Below are positions 1 to 7,160 of a stretch of DNA of 64,000 nucleotides, piece after piece. Every line of letters begins with the position of its first letter. Positions within the stretch are counted from its first letter, which is position 1. The notes beneath the pieces are model-generated. The model saw only the letters and a list, made by a program, of their open reading frames with translations, had not been told where the DNA came from and ran no database searches. The position numbers were made by a program, and so were the translations under genes. The stretch spans positions 31,834 to 95,833 of the forward strand of contig CAJUQT010000009.1 of assembly GCA_910588225.1 (NCBI GenBank). The letters run 5' to 3'. Origin of the DNA: an uncultured Acetatifactor sp. (GTDB taxonomy: Bacteria > Bacillota > Clostridia > Lachnospirales > Lachnospiraceae).

Positions 1-180
1 CATGGACAGCTGCATAACTATTGGGTTCTCTTCTTGAAATATAGCCCCGGTCTGTGGTAAACTGAATTTATACTTTGTGTGTATCAATGAACTCCCGGGC
101 AATTGCTTTCATTGATTTACTTTTCTGTGATGGCGGAATGGCCGGCTGCATGAGAGTCCGGGAAGAAAGAGGGGGACACT

Positions 181-966
181 GTGGAGAACAGAAGACAGGA
201 AGAAGGAATCAATGTACCGGAGGATGTGAAGGTGAAGTCTCTGTATAAGGCAGTTCGTCTGCTGTTCTATTTTACGGAGGAGGACAGGGAGCTGGGGATT
301 ACGGAGCTGGCCCAGAAAAGCGGACTGCTGAAGAGTTCGATTCACAATATGCTTTCCACCTATGAGGCCTGCGGCCTGGTGAAACGTAATCCGAATACCA
401 ATAAGTACTGTCTGGGGGTGCGGGTTTTGGAGCTGAGCAATCAGTTTTATCGAAATAACGATATACGGCAGATTGCCAGGCCGCATATGAATGAAATTGC
501 CAATCTGACAGGAGAGATTGTATATCTGGCGGTGCTGAACGGGACGGAAGTCATTTATCTGGACGGTGCTTTCCCGGATTACTCCACCGGAGGAAGGAAT
601 ATGACAGGGCTGAAGGCACCGCTTTACTGTACCGGGATTGGCAAGGCGCTGCTGGCTTATGCCGGGCCTGAAAAGGTGGATGAGGTTATCGGCGAGGGGC
701 TGTATTCCTTTACGAAGGATACCATCACCGACGGAGAGAAGCTGAAGGAAGAACTGGCTGTTGTGCGGGAGAGAGGATATTCCACTGACAATATGGAACA
801 TGAATATGGAATCAAATGCGTGGCAATTCCCATCCGGAACGGCGAGGATCAGGTGGTGGCAGCCTGCAGTGTGACGGGGCCTTCTCCAAGGTTTACGGAG
901 AAGCGGATAGCCGAGCTGGCGGAGATTCTGAAAAAACATGCGGTGGAGCTGAAAAAGATGCTTTGA
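181..966 (+). CDS. IclR family transcriptional regulator
   Basis: A 261-residue protein with the IclR layout: an N-terminal winged helix-turn-helix (about residues 20-80, including ITELAQKSGLLKSSIHNML) and a C-terminal effector-binding domain (about 85-255, with the typical GTGIGKALLA-like and GYSTDNMEHEYGIKCVAIPI stretches). It starts at GTG 181, a few bases after an AGAGGGGG Shine-Dalgarno. A possible promoter is TTGAAA at 34 with TAAACT at 58 (18-bp spacer), weak. The gene ends in a long terminator, so it is transcribed separately from the downstream sugar operon, which it probably controls through the palindromes at 1158-1190. The inducer is unknown; IclR proteins usually bind small organic or sugar acids, which would suit the aldolase gene next door. 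Confidence 0.93.
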   Translation: MENRRQEEGINVPEDVKVKSLYKAVRLLFYFTEEDRELGITELAQKSGLLKSSIHNMLSTYEACGLVKRNPNTNKYCLGVRVLELSNQFYRNNDIRQIARPHMNEIANLTGEIVYLAVLNGTEVIYLDGAFPDYSTGGRNMTGLKAPLYCTGIGKALLAYAGPEKVDEVIGEGLYSFTKDTITDGEKLKEELAVVRERGYSTDNMEHEYGIKCVAIPIRNGEDQVVAACSVTGPSPRFTEKRIAELAEILKKHAVELKKML

Positions 967-997
967 AGGTGTGAAAGAAAAATAGAAGAACAATCTC

Positions 998-1070
998 AAA
1001 GAGTAAATGCGTTTTGAACATTATGCACATTACAAGTGCTGAATTTCAAAATGTATTTGCTCTTTTTTTA
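998..1070 (+). terminator. Long intrinsic terminator after the IclR gene
   Basis: Arms 998-1018 and 1045-1065 can pair over 21 bp with only three G-U wobbles, followed by a run of T (1062-1068). The 26-nt loop holds a smaller GCAC/GTGC hairpin. This separates the regulator from the promoter at 1122. Confidence 0.85.
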
Positions 1071-1121
1071 TCTGTCAAAAGAGAGAAATAAAAAAAATTG
1101 ACAAATTCAGTATAAACTTTG

Positions 1122-1150
1122 TTGACAATGATGTTGAATAGAGATATAAT
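1122..1150 (+). promoter_or_regulatory. Consensus sigma-A promoter of the glycan operon
   Basis: TTGACA (1122-1127) and TATAAT (1145-1150) are separated by exactly 17 bp, both hexamers perfect. The predicted transcription start is about 1157, immediately before the palindromic operator, so the promoter is strong but repressible. Confidence 0.88.
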
Positions 1151-1157
1151 GTACATG

Positions 1158-1190
1158 TCATTAATAATGAATGTAGTTCATTATTAATGA
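1158..1190 (+). promoter_or_regulatory. Double palindromic operator, likely IclR-family site
   Basis: A perfect 14-bp inverted repeat (arms 1158-1171 and 1177-1190, 5-bp spacer). Each arm is itself a 13-bp palindrome, TCATTA-W-TAATGA, centred at 1164 and 1184, i.e. 20 bp apart or about two helical turns. It overlaps the predicted transcription start. This suits two dimers of a repressor bound on one DNA face; the divergently placed IclR gene is the obvious candidate, by inference. Confidence 0.7.
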
Positions 1191-1279
1191 AAATGTATTC
1201 GAAGAGGCTCTGCTAGATTGGATGGAGTCCGCAGAACCACATTTAGAATTGTCCTGCAGACTTTGAGAAAGGGGAAGCT

Positions 1280-2203
1280 ATGGATATAAAGAAATTTCCG
1301 GGAGGGGTCTGGCCGGTGATGCTGACGCCGTTTCGGCCGGATGGCAAAGTAGATTATAAAGGTTTGGAAAAACTGACTGACTGGTACATAGAAAAAGGAA
1401 GCAGCGGACTGTTTGCGGTATGCCAGTCCAGCGAGATGTTCTTCCTGGAAAGGGAAGAAAGACTGGAAATAGCCCGGGCGGTGGTGGAATATGCGGCTGG
1501 CCGTGTCCCTGTGATTGCCTGCGGCAACATTGGGGCCAGGGAGTCTGAAAGAATTGAAGAGACGAATCAAATGGCGGAGACAGGCGTGGACGCCGTGATA
1601 TTGGTTACGAACAGTTTCGCTGCGGCAGAGGAATGTGACACGGTATGGATGGCGCGCTGTGAGAGCTTTCTGAAGGAAATCAGAGAAGATATTCCTCTGG
1701 GATTCTATGAATGTCCCTATCCTTATAAGAGACTGATCTCTCTGGATAATCTGAAAAAATGTGCCGGAACAGAGAGATTTTATTTTCTGAAGGATACCTG
1801 CTGTGATTTGAAGCTGCTGAAAAAGAGGCTGGCCGCAGTGAAAGATACGAATCTGAAAGTTTACAATGCCAACAGCGCCACACTTTTGGATTCACTTTTA
1901 TGCGGGGTGCATGGTTTCAGCGGCGTCATGGCAAATTTCCATGCGGACTTGTACGCGTATCTATGCAGTCATGCGGAGGACGAAGGGATTCGCCTGCTTC
2001 AGGATTACCTGACTGTGGCTGCCTGGGCGGAATGCAAATATTATCCCATGAATGCGAAATACTATCTTCAGAAATGTGAGAAGCTTCCCATTGAGGTGTA
2101 TTGCAGGAAACTGGACGGTAAAGAAATGAATGATACGCTGAGAAGTGAAATGGAAATGTTCTGTGAACTGACCGCAATGATAAAAGGGCGTTATGGACTG
2201 TAA
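1280..2203 (+). CDS. Dihydrodipicolinate synthase / N-acetylneuraminate lyase family aldolase
   Basis: A 307-residue class I aldolase of the DapA/NanA TIM-barrel family. The Schiff-base lysine is Lys171 in FYFLKDTCCDL and the conserved tyrosine is Tyr143 in GFYECPYP. The substrate loop (FAVCQSSEMFFLEREER) differs from DapA's GTTGE, so lysine biosynthesis is unlikely. It is the first gene of the operon behind the promoter at 1122, upstream of sugar transport and sialidase-fold genes, so it probably cleaves a keto-sugar acid such as a sialic acid or 2-keto-3-deoxy acid. Which one cannot be told from sequence. ATG 1280 is preceded by a GAAAGGGG site. Confidence 0.88.
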   Translation: MDIKKFPGGVWPVMLTPFRPDGKVDYKGLEKLTDWYIEKGSSGLFAVCQSSEMFFLEREERLEIARAVVEYAAGRVPVIACGNIGARESERIEETNQMAETGVDAVILVTNSFAAAEECDTVWMARCESFLKEIREDIPLGFYECPYPYKRLISLDNLKKCAGTERFYFLKDTCCDLKLLKKRLAAVKDTNLKVYNANSATLLDSLLCGVHGFSGVMANFHADLYAYLCSHAEDEGIRLLQDYLTVAAWAECKYYPMNAKYYLQKCEKLPIEVYCRKLDGKEMNDTLRSEMEMFCELTAMIKGRYGL

Positions 2204-2232
2204 AAACGGAGTATAAATGGAGGGATTTCCGT

Positions 2233-3180
2233 ATGAAGAACAACCCAGGTACAGCATTAAAACCGTACAAAATGACAGGTAAGCAGAAATGGAAGCAGAT
2301 TAAGCGGAATAAATATCTGTGGATTCTTATGATACTGCCGTTGGCATATTATATTATTTTCTGTTATGGACCCATGTATGGAGTATTGATTGCATTCAAA
2401 AATTACAAGATTATGGACGGCGTGTGGGGAAGTAAATGGGTGGGATTGAAATGGTTTGCGAAATTCCTGCCGGATCCTTATTTCTGGAAGCTGGTACGCA
2501 ACACATTACTGTTGAATCTCTATGGACTTCTTTGGGGATTTCCCATTCCCATTATCCTGGCGCTGATGCTTAACGAAGTGACTCATTCCAAATTCAAGAG
2601 AGTGATTCAGAGCGTGAGTTATCTGCCGCATTTTATTTCTACAGTGGTTGTCTGCGGTATGGTGACCAACTTCCTGTCCCTGGACGGCATCATCAATCAG
2701 GTACTTGGAGCTCTGGGGTTCGAGAAGAAAGTATTCCTGATGTATCCGGAGTATTTCCGGACAATTTTTACAGCCACAGGTATCTGGCAGAGCTGTGGGT
2801 GGACTTCCATTATCTATCTGGCCTCGCTGACGGCAGTTGACCAGGAAATTATTGAGGCGGCTATGATAGATGGAGCCAACAGATGGCACAGGATTCGGCA
2901 TGTAACACTGCCGGCCATTGCGCCAACCATTTCCACCATGCTGATCATGCAGCTGGGCAAGCTGATGACAATTGGATATGAGAAGATTATACTTCTGTAT
3001 AACGGCTCCACCTATGAGACTGCAGACGTTATTTCCACCTATGTGTACCGCAGAGGTATCCTGAAAGCGGATTACAGCTATTCCACGGCAGTGGGATTGT
3101 TCCAGTCTTTGGTAGGTCTGATCCTGCTGGTGGCATCGAATAAGATATCGAAGAAGCTCAGTGATACCAGTCTCTGGTAA
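2233..3180 (+). CDS. ABC sugar transporter permease, LplB/UgpA type
   Basis: A 315-residue polytopic membrane protein with the binding-protein-dependent permease signature: the EAAxxDGA loop appears as EAAMIDGANRWHRIRHVTLP around residues 215-235, which contacts the ATPase. The N-terminal basic stretch (KQKWKQIKRNK) and the first membrane span are typical of LplB-like oligosaccharide permeases. It lies 29 bp after the aldolase and 28 bp before its partner permease. No ATPase gene is in the locus; such systems commonly share one MsmX-type ATPase encoded elsewhere. Confidence 0.93.
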   Translation: MKNNPGTALKPYKMTGKQKWKQIKRNKYLWILMILPLAYYIIFCYGPMYGVLIAFKNYKIMDGVWGSKWVGLKWFAKFLPDPYFWKLVRNTLLLNLYGLLWGFPIPIILALMLNEVTHSKFKRVIQSVSYLPHFISTVVVCGMVTNFLSLDGIINQVLGALGFEKKVFLMYPEYFRTIFTATGIWQSCGWTSIIYLASLTAVDQEIIEAAMIDGANRWHRIRHVTLPAIAPTISTMLIMQLGKLMTIGYEKIILLYNGSTYETADVISTYVYRRGILKADYSYSTAVGLFQSLVGLILLVASNKISKKLSDTSLW

Positions 3181-3208
3181 TTGATCGTGGAAAGGCGTGG
3201 TGATTAAT

Positions 3209-4096
3209 ATGAAAAAGCAAAAAGTTGTGAGCAGGAAACCACAGAGTACGGGGAGCAAGGTTTTTGATTGCATAAATTGTATCCTGCTGGCCATCATAGG
3301 TTTCATTATGTTCTATCCTATGTACTATGTGTTAATTGTCTCTGTCAGCTCGGCAGTGAACATTGCCCAGGGCAATATCGCCTTTTTGCCGAAGGGGATC
3401 AACTTTGCGGCCTACGAGCGTGTGTTTCATACGGCTACCATCTGGACAGGCTATAAGAATACCCTTCTGTACACGGTGCTGGGCACGCTGATTAATGTGG
3501 CTCTCACGGCCATGTGCGCCTATCCGCTGTCCCGGAAGGATTTCTATGGGAGAGGACCTTTGACTGTGTTCGTGACGCTGACCATGTTTATCAGTGGCGG
3601 CATGATTCCCCTGTACCTTGTGGTCAACAACCTCCATTTGCTGAACACTATGTGGGCCGTACTGCTGCCCAGTGCCATCAGTACTTACAATATGATCGTA
3701 ATGAGAACTTCTTTCAGTTCCATACCGGATTCCCTTGTGGAGTCGGCCTATCTGGACGGAGCAAATGATATCCAGATACTGGGGCGGATTGTACTGCCTC
3801 TGTCGAAGCCTATTATTGCCACCATGGTTCTGTTCTATGCAGTGAGTCACTGGAACAGTTATTTTCCGGCTTTGCTCTATTTAAATGACCAGAAGAAATA
3901 TCCTGTTCAGGTCATTATGCGGAGTATCATTATAGAGGGAGATGTGGCGGCTGAGACCACAGGGAGCATCAATGTAATTGCCACCAATTACAAATATGCG
4001 GTTATCATCATATCGGTAATCCCCATTCTGATGGTATATCCGTTCCTTCAAAAGTATTTTACGAAGGGGGTTATGGTAGGAGCTGTGAAAGGGTGA
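3209..4096 (+). CDS. ABC sugar transporter permease, LplC/YtcP type
   Basis: The second permease of the importer, about 295 residues with six predicted membrane spans and an EAA loop at ESAYLDGANDIQILGRIVLP. The start is ambiguous: GTG 3197, GTG 3200 and ATG 3209 are in frame after a GGAAAGG site at 3189-3195. I use ATG 3209, which gives an N-terminus beginning MKKQK, but the gap of 13 nt is long. It forms the heterodimeric pore with the preceding product and precedes the binding protein by 48 bp. Confidence 0.92.
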   Translation: MKKQKVVSRKPQSTGSKVFDCINCILLAIIGFIMFYPMYYVLIVSVSSAVNIAQGNIAFLPKGINFAAYERVFHTATIWTGYKNTLLYTVLGTLINVALTAMCAYPLSRKDFYGRGPLTVFVTLTMFISGGMIPLYLVVNNLHLLNTMWAVLLPSAISTYNMIVMRTSFSSIPDSLVESAYLDGANDIQILGRIVLPLSKPIIATMVLFYAVSHWNSYFPALLYLNDQKKYPVQVIMRSIIIEGDVAAETTGSINVIATNYKYAVIIISVIPILMVYPFLQKYFTKGVMVGAVKG

Positions 4097-4144
4097 TTCA
4101 TTATAAAGGTTATTATATCATTTCAAATCAAAAGGAGGATTTAA

Positions 4145-5851
4145 ATGAAGAAGAAAGCAATAATTCAGAAATTGGCCGCTATGGCCATGACGACAGTTCT
4201 GGCCGCGGCAACGCTGGCAGGCTGCGGAAATGACGGAGGAGAGAGTTCCTCGCAGGAAGCATCTGACACACAGGCAGATTCCGGTTCCTCCGCAGACGCG
4301 TCCGGAGCGTCTGCAGAGAGCGGAGGGGTACAAGACGATGAGCATCCTTCCTGGATTGTAGATGACCCTATTACGGTATCCGTCATGCTGTCGGACAACA
4401 GCCAGCAGCCCAAGAGACAGGATGCGCCCGCTCATGAGGAGATTTTCAAGAAGACCAACATCCAGCTGGAGTTTCAGATTGTGCCTGCCGCCAGCTATGA
4501 AGAGAAGCAGAGCGTGGTGCTGGGAACCAATAACTTCCCTGACATTATTTATCTGCAGAACGGAACCAAGGATATCGTCACGTATGGTACATCCGGCATT
4601 TTCGAGCCGCTGATGCAGTATGTGAATGAGGAGACCATGCCTAACTTCTACAAATTCTGGGAGCAGTATCCGGACATGAAGAAATATTTGCTGGAAGGAG
4701 AGCTTTACGCATTCCCCGTTGTGGCGAGAGACGAGTCCGCTGCAGGCTTTGGCCCTGTAATCCGTATGGATCTCTTAGAGAAACATGACATTCCGACGCC
4801 CCAGACCTTTGACGAGCTTCTGGATGCGTTGGCAAAGCTCCATGAGATTTACCCGGATACCATTCCCTGGACAGGAAGAAAAGGGACTCCTCAGTTGCTT
4901 GCAACCGCTTCCTATATGTTAGGATCCGGAATGGGCGGCAGAACCGACGGTATGTATTATGATTTTGACGAGAAGAAGTACATCTTCGGGCCTGCTTCCG
5001 AGAATTTCAAGGAAGTGTTGAGGTATCTGAACAAAGCTTATGAGATGGGTGTGCTGGATCCCGAATTTGCCACGACCACTGACGAGCAGATGGATTCCAA
5101 GCTCAGCAGCGGAAAGTCCCTGTTCTATCTGGACAACAGCGGTTTTGGCGCAAACTATACGGCAAAGTTGAACCAGATTGAAGGTTATGAGGATGCCCGT
5201 TTCCAGGTATTGCCCATTCCCGAGAACAGTTTTGGTGACAGACGTGCAGTTGCCTATGCGGCTGATCTGCCCGGAAGATTCTATTCGATTAACGCGAAGG
5301 CGGAGAACAAGGAAGAGATCATCAAGCTGATCGATTGGTTGTATTCCAAAGAAGGTTCCGATATCACCAACTATGGTGTGGAGGGTGTATCCTTCGAATA
5401 TGGGGAGGACGGGGAGCCTCATTTCATTGAAGAATATGTAATGCAGTTCAAAGGAGCGGAGCCGTCGGATTATTATGCAGTGTTTGCTGACCTGGGTATC
5501 ACAAAGCTGGATTTCTGCTTCTGGGCAGGTAACACAAGGATGGGATCAGAGATTCAGAAGATGACGGGAAGCTGGACGGAGCTTACAGATGAATATTGGG
5601 AAATTATCAACAATGATCCCGCTTATGTACAGCCCCATATCAATCCTTCCCTGACGGAAGAAGAAGCGGAGACCGTGCAGGATATTCTGGCAGAGGTCAA
5701 TACCATCCTGGAGCCTGAGTACAACAAGTACATCATGGGAACGGAACCTATCGATAACTGGGACAACGTTATCAAGAAGTGTGAGGATGCCGGTGTCCGT
5801 CAGATTGAAGAGATTTATAATGCGGCGGAGGCAAGAGCCAACGCACAGTAA
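4145..5851 (+). CDS. Extracellular solute-binding lipoprotein (LipO/YtcQ type)
   Basis: A 568-residue family 1 substrate-binding protein. A lipoprotein signal peptide ends at the lipobox LAGC with Cys27 as the lipidation site, followed by a low-complexity Ser/Ala/Asp linker to about residue 70. The mature part has the large two-lobed fold seen with LplB/LplC permeases (segment NNFPDIIYLQNGTKDIV, then many aromatic residues). An excellent AAAGGAGG site precedes ATG 4145. It captures the oligosaccharide or sugar released by the downstream secreted or cytoplasmic hydrolases. The exact ligand is unknown. Confidence 0.94.
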   Translation: MKKKAIIQKLAAMAMTTVLAAATLAGCGNDGGESSSQEASDTQADSGSSADASGASAESGGVQDDEHPSWIVDDPITVSVMLSDNSQQPKRQDAPAHEEIFKKTNIQLEFQIVPAASYEEKQSVVLGTNNFPDIIYLQNGTKDIVTYGTSGIFEPLMQYVNEETMPNFYKFWEQYPDMKKYLLEGELYAFPVVARDESAAGFGPVIRMDLLEKHDIPTPQTFDELLDALAKLHEIYPDTIPWTGRKGTPQLLATASYMLGSGMGGRTDGMYYDFDEKKYIFGPASENFKEVLRYLNKAYEMGVLDPEFATTTDEQMDSKLSSGKSLFYLDNSGFGANYTAKLNQIEGYEDARFQVLPIPENSFGDRRAVAYAADLPGRFYSINAKAENKEEIIKLIDWLYSKEGSDITNYGVEGVSFEYGEDGEPHFIEEYVMQFKGAEPSDYYAVFADLGITKLDFCFWAGNTRMGSEIQKMTGSWTELTDEYWEIINNDPAYVQPHINPSLTEEEAETVQDILAEVNTILEPEYNKYIMGTEPIDNWDNVIKKCEDAGVRQIEEIYNAAEARANAQ

Positions 5852-5893
5852 GTCGGCTGACTAAAGACTTTAAAAATGAAACTGAATTTCAGA

Positions 5894-5928
5894 CCCCGGC
5901 GGCAGGGATATCCTTTTGCCGGCCGGGG
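5894..5928 (+). promoter_or_regulatory. GC-rich hairpin after the solute-binding protein gene
   Basis: CCCCGGC-GGCA (from 5894) pairs with TGCCGGCCGGGG (5917-5928), one bulged base, loop of about 12 nt. No T-run follows, so it looks more like an mRNA 3'-end stabiliser or processing barrier than a terminator. Such a barrier would leave the binding-protein message more abundant than the downstream hydrolase message. Confidence 0.5.
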
Positions 5929-5935
5929 CCTTTGG

Positions 5936-5983
5936 CAATTGTCCCCCGGCAGTGGGCAAGGAGGTTTTATGACGGAACTTAAA
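5936..5983 (+). repeat. 48-bp direct repeat, copy 1
   Basis: Runs from CAATTGTCCCCCGG to GACGGAACTTAAA and recurs at 6040-6086 with a single one-base difference (AAGGAGG versus AAGGGG). Its last part, GTTTTATGAC (5964-5973), also pairs with GTCATAAAAC (5987-5996), a perfect 10-bp hairpin. The 5852-6102 gap contains no convincing gene; a 69-codon reading frame across it follows the repeats and lacks family features. Confidence 0.8.
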
Positions 5984-6011
5984 ACAGTCATAAAACGTCC
6001 ATGCCCGGGAG

Positions 6012-6044
6012 AATTGGCAGATGCGGACTGTGCAGCTGCCAATT
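6012..6044 (+). repeat. Hairpin between the two direct repeats
   Basis: AATTGGCAG (6012-6020) and CTGCCAATT (6036-6044) form a perfect 9-bp stem. The right arm overlaps the start of the second direct repeat, so alternative folds are possible across the spacer. Confidence 0.55.
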
Positions 6045-6086
6045 GTCCCCCGGCAGTGGGCAAGGGGTTTTATGACGGAACTTAAA
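6040..6086 (+). repeat. 47-bp direct repeat, copy 2
   Basis: Second copy of the element at 5936-5983, one base shorter. It ends 16 bp before the GTG start of the next gene, just ahead of its TAGGAGG Shine-Dalgarno, so it forms part of that gene's leader. Confidence 0.8.
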
Positions 6087-6102
6087 TAGGAGGAACCTAA
6101 AA

Positions 6103-7128
6103 GTGAAAGTAAAAAATATGGTAAAAGAACTGATTGCAGGAGAGGAAAGAGCTTTTGACAGTGGTCATGCCTCCACGTTGGTACAGGCGGCGGACGGAAC
6201 TGTCATTGCGGCCTGGTTCGGCGGCAGCTGGGAGAAGGCTCCGGATGTGGCCATCTGGCTGTCACGCAGAGTGAGCGGTAAATGGGAAACTCCGAGAGTC
6301 GTGGCAGATGTGAGAGGGGTGGCCACATGGAACCCTGTCCTTTTCCGGAAAGAAGACGGGACTGTTGTGCTGTTCTATAAAGTAGGTGAGAGTATTCCTG
6401 TCTGGAAGACCTGGTATGTGGAAAGTTACGATAACGGCGTTACCTTTTCGGAGCCGAAGGAACTGGTGCCCGGAGATGAACAGGGGGGCAGAGGACCTGT
6501 AAAGAATAAGCCCATCCGTCTTGCAGACGGGACAGTGTTGGCGCCGGCTTCCCTGGAAGGAGAATTGTGGGATGCGTTTGTGGATATTTCCCGGGATGAT
6601 TGTGCCACATGGGAGATGAGCTCCCTGGTGCCGCTCAGACGTGCCGGTATTGATGTCCGTGCCATGAACCGCCCCTATGACAGACATCACATTTACGGAA
6701 AGGGTGTGATTCAGCCCACACTGTGGCAGGATGACGCAGGAGAGATACACATGTTTCTGCGCAGTACGTCTTCGCGAATCTTCCGCAGTGATTCCACAGA
6801 CGGGGGACACACCTGGTGTACGGCCTATGATACGGGACTGCCCAACAATAACAGCGGGCTTGATCTGGTAAAGATGGGAAACGGAAATCTTGTACTGGTA
6901 TATAATCCCAGAGAAAATTATCCCGGTATGTTTAAGGGTTCCCGGACGCCGCTCTGCGTGGCTGTATCAAGGGATAACGGAGTGACTTTTGAGCATCTGG
7001 CGGACCTTGAAACCACCCAGGGGAATTTCTGTTATCCTTCTGTAATCTGCGGCGCCAGCCAGGAAATTATGATAACATATACCTGGGACAGACAGACCAT
7101 TGCATATTGCCAGATGGAAATAGAATAA
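6103..7128 (+). CDS. BNR-repeat sialidase-fold protein (predicted exo-sialidase family)
   Basis: A 341-residue six-bladed propeller of the sialidase superfamily. Three Asp-box-like motifs are visible: SYDNGVTF near residue 107, STDGGHTW near 229 and SRDNGVTF near 288. The N-terminal SGHASTLVQAADGTVIAAWFGG segment is typical of predicted neuraminidases related to COG4692. There is no signal peptide, so it acts inside the cell or is misnamed as a secreted sialidase. GTG 6103 follows TAGGAGG by a normal spacing. It probably works with the importer and aldolase upstream; true substrate unknown. Confidence 0.87.
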   Translation: MKVKNMVKELIAGEERAFDSGHASTLVQAADGTVIAAWFGGSWEKAPDVAIWLSRRVSGKWETPRVVADVRGVATWNPVLFRKEDGTVVLFYKVGESIPVWKTWYVESYDNGVTFSEPKELVPGDEQGGRGPVKNKPIRLADGTVLAPASLEGELWDAFVDISRDDCATWEMSSLVPLRRAGIDVRAMNRPYDRHHIYGKGVIQPTLWQDDAGEIHMFLRSTSSRIFRSDSTDGGHTWCTAYDTGLPNNNSGLDLVKMGNGNLVLVYNPRENYPGMFKGSRTPLCVAVSRDNGVTFEHLADLETTQGNFCYPSVICGASQEIMITYTWDRQTIAYCQMEIE

Positions 7129-7160
7129 AGAGTTTCTGAGGGATATTGGGAGTGACAGAC

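Noticed and set aside
109..999. Long minus-strand reading frame opposite the IclR gene
   Set aside because: No family features, no ribosome site, and it mirrors a clear regulator on the other strand; a codon-bias shadow.
5876..6085. 69-codon frame in the repeat-rich spacer
   Set aside because: It consists mostly of repeat and hairpin DNA, lacks a clean ribosome site and matches no family.
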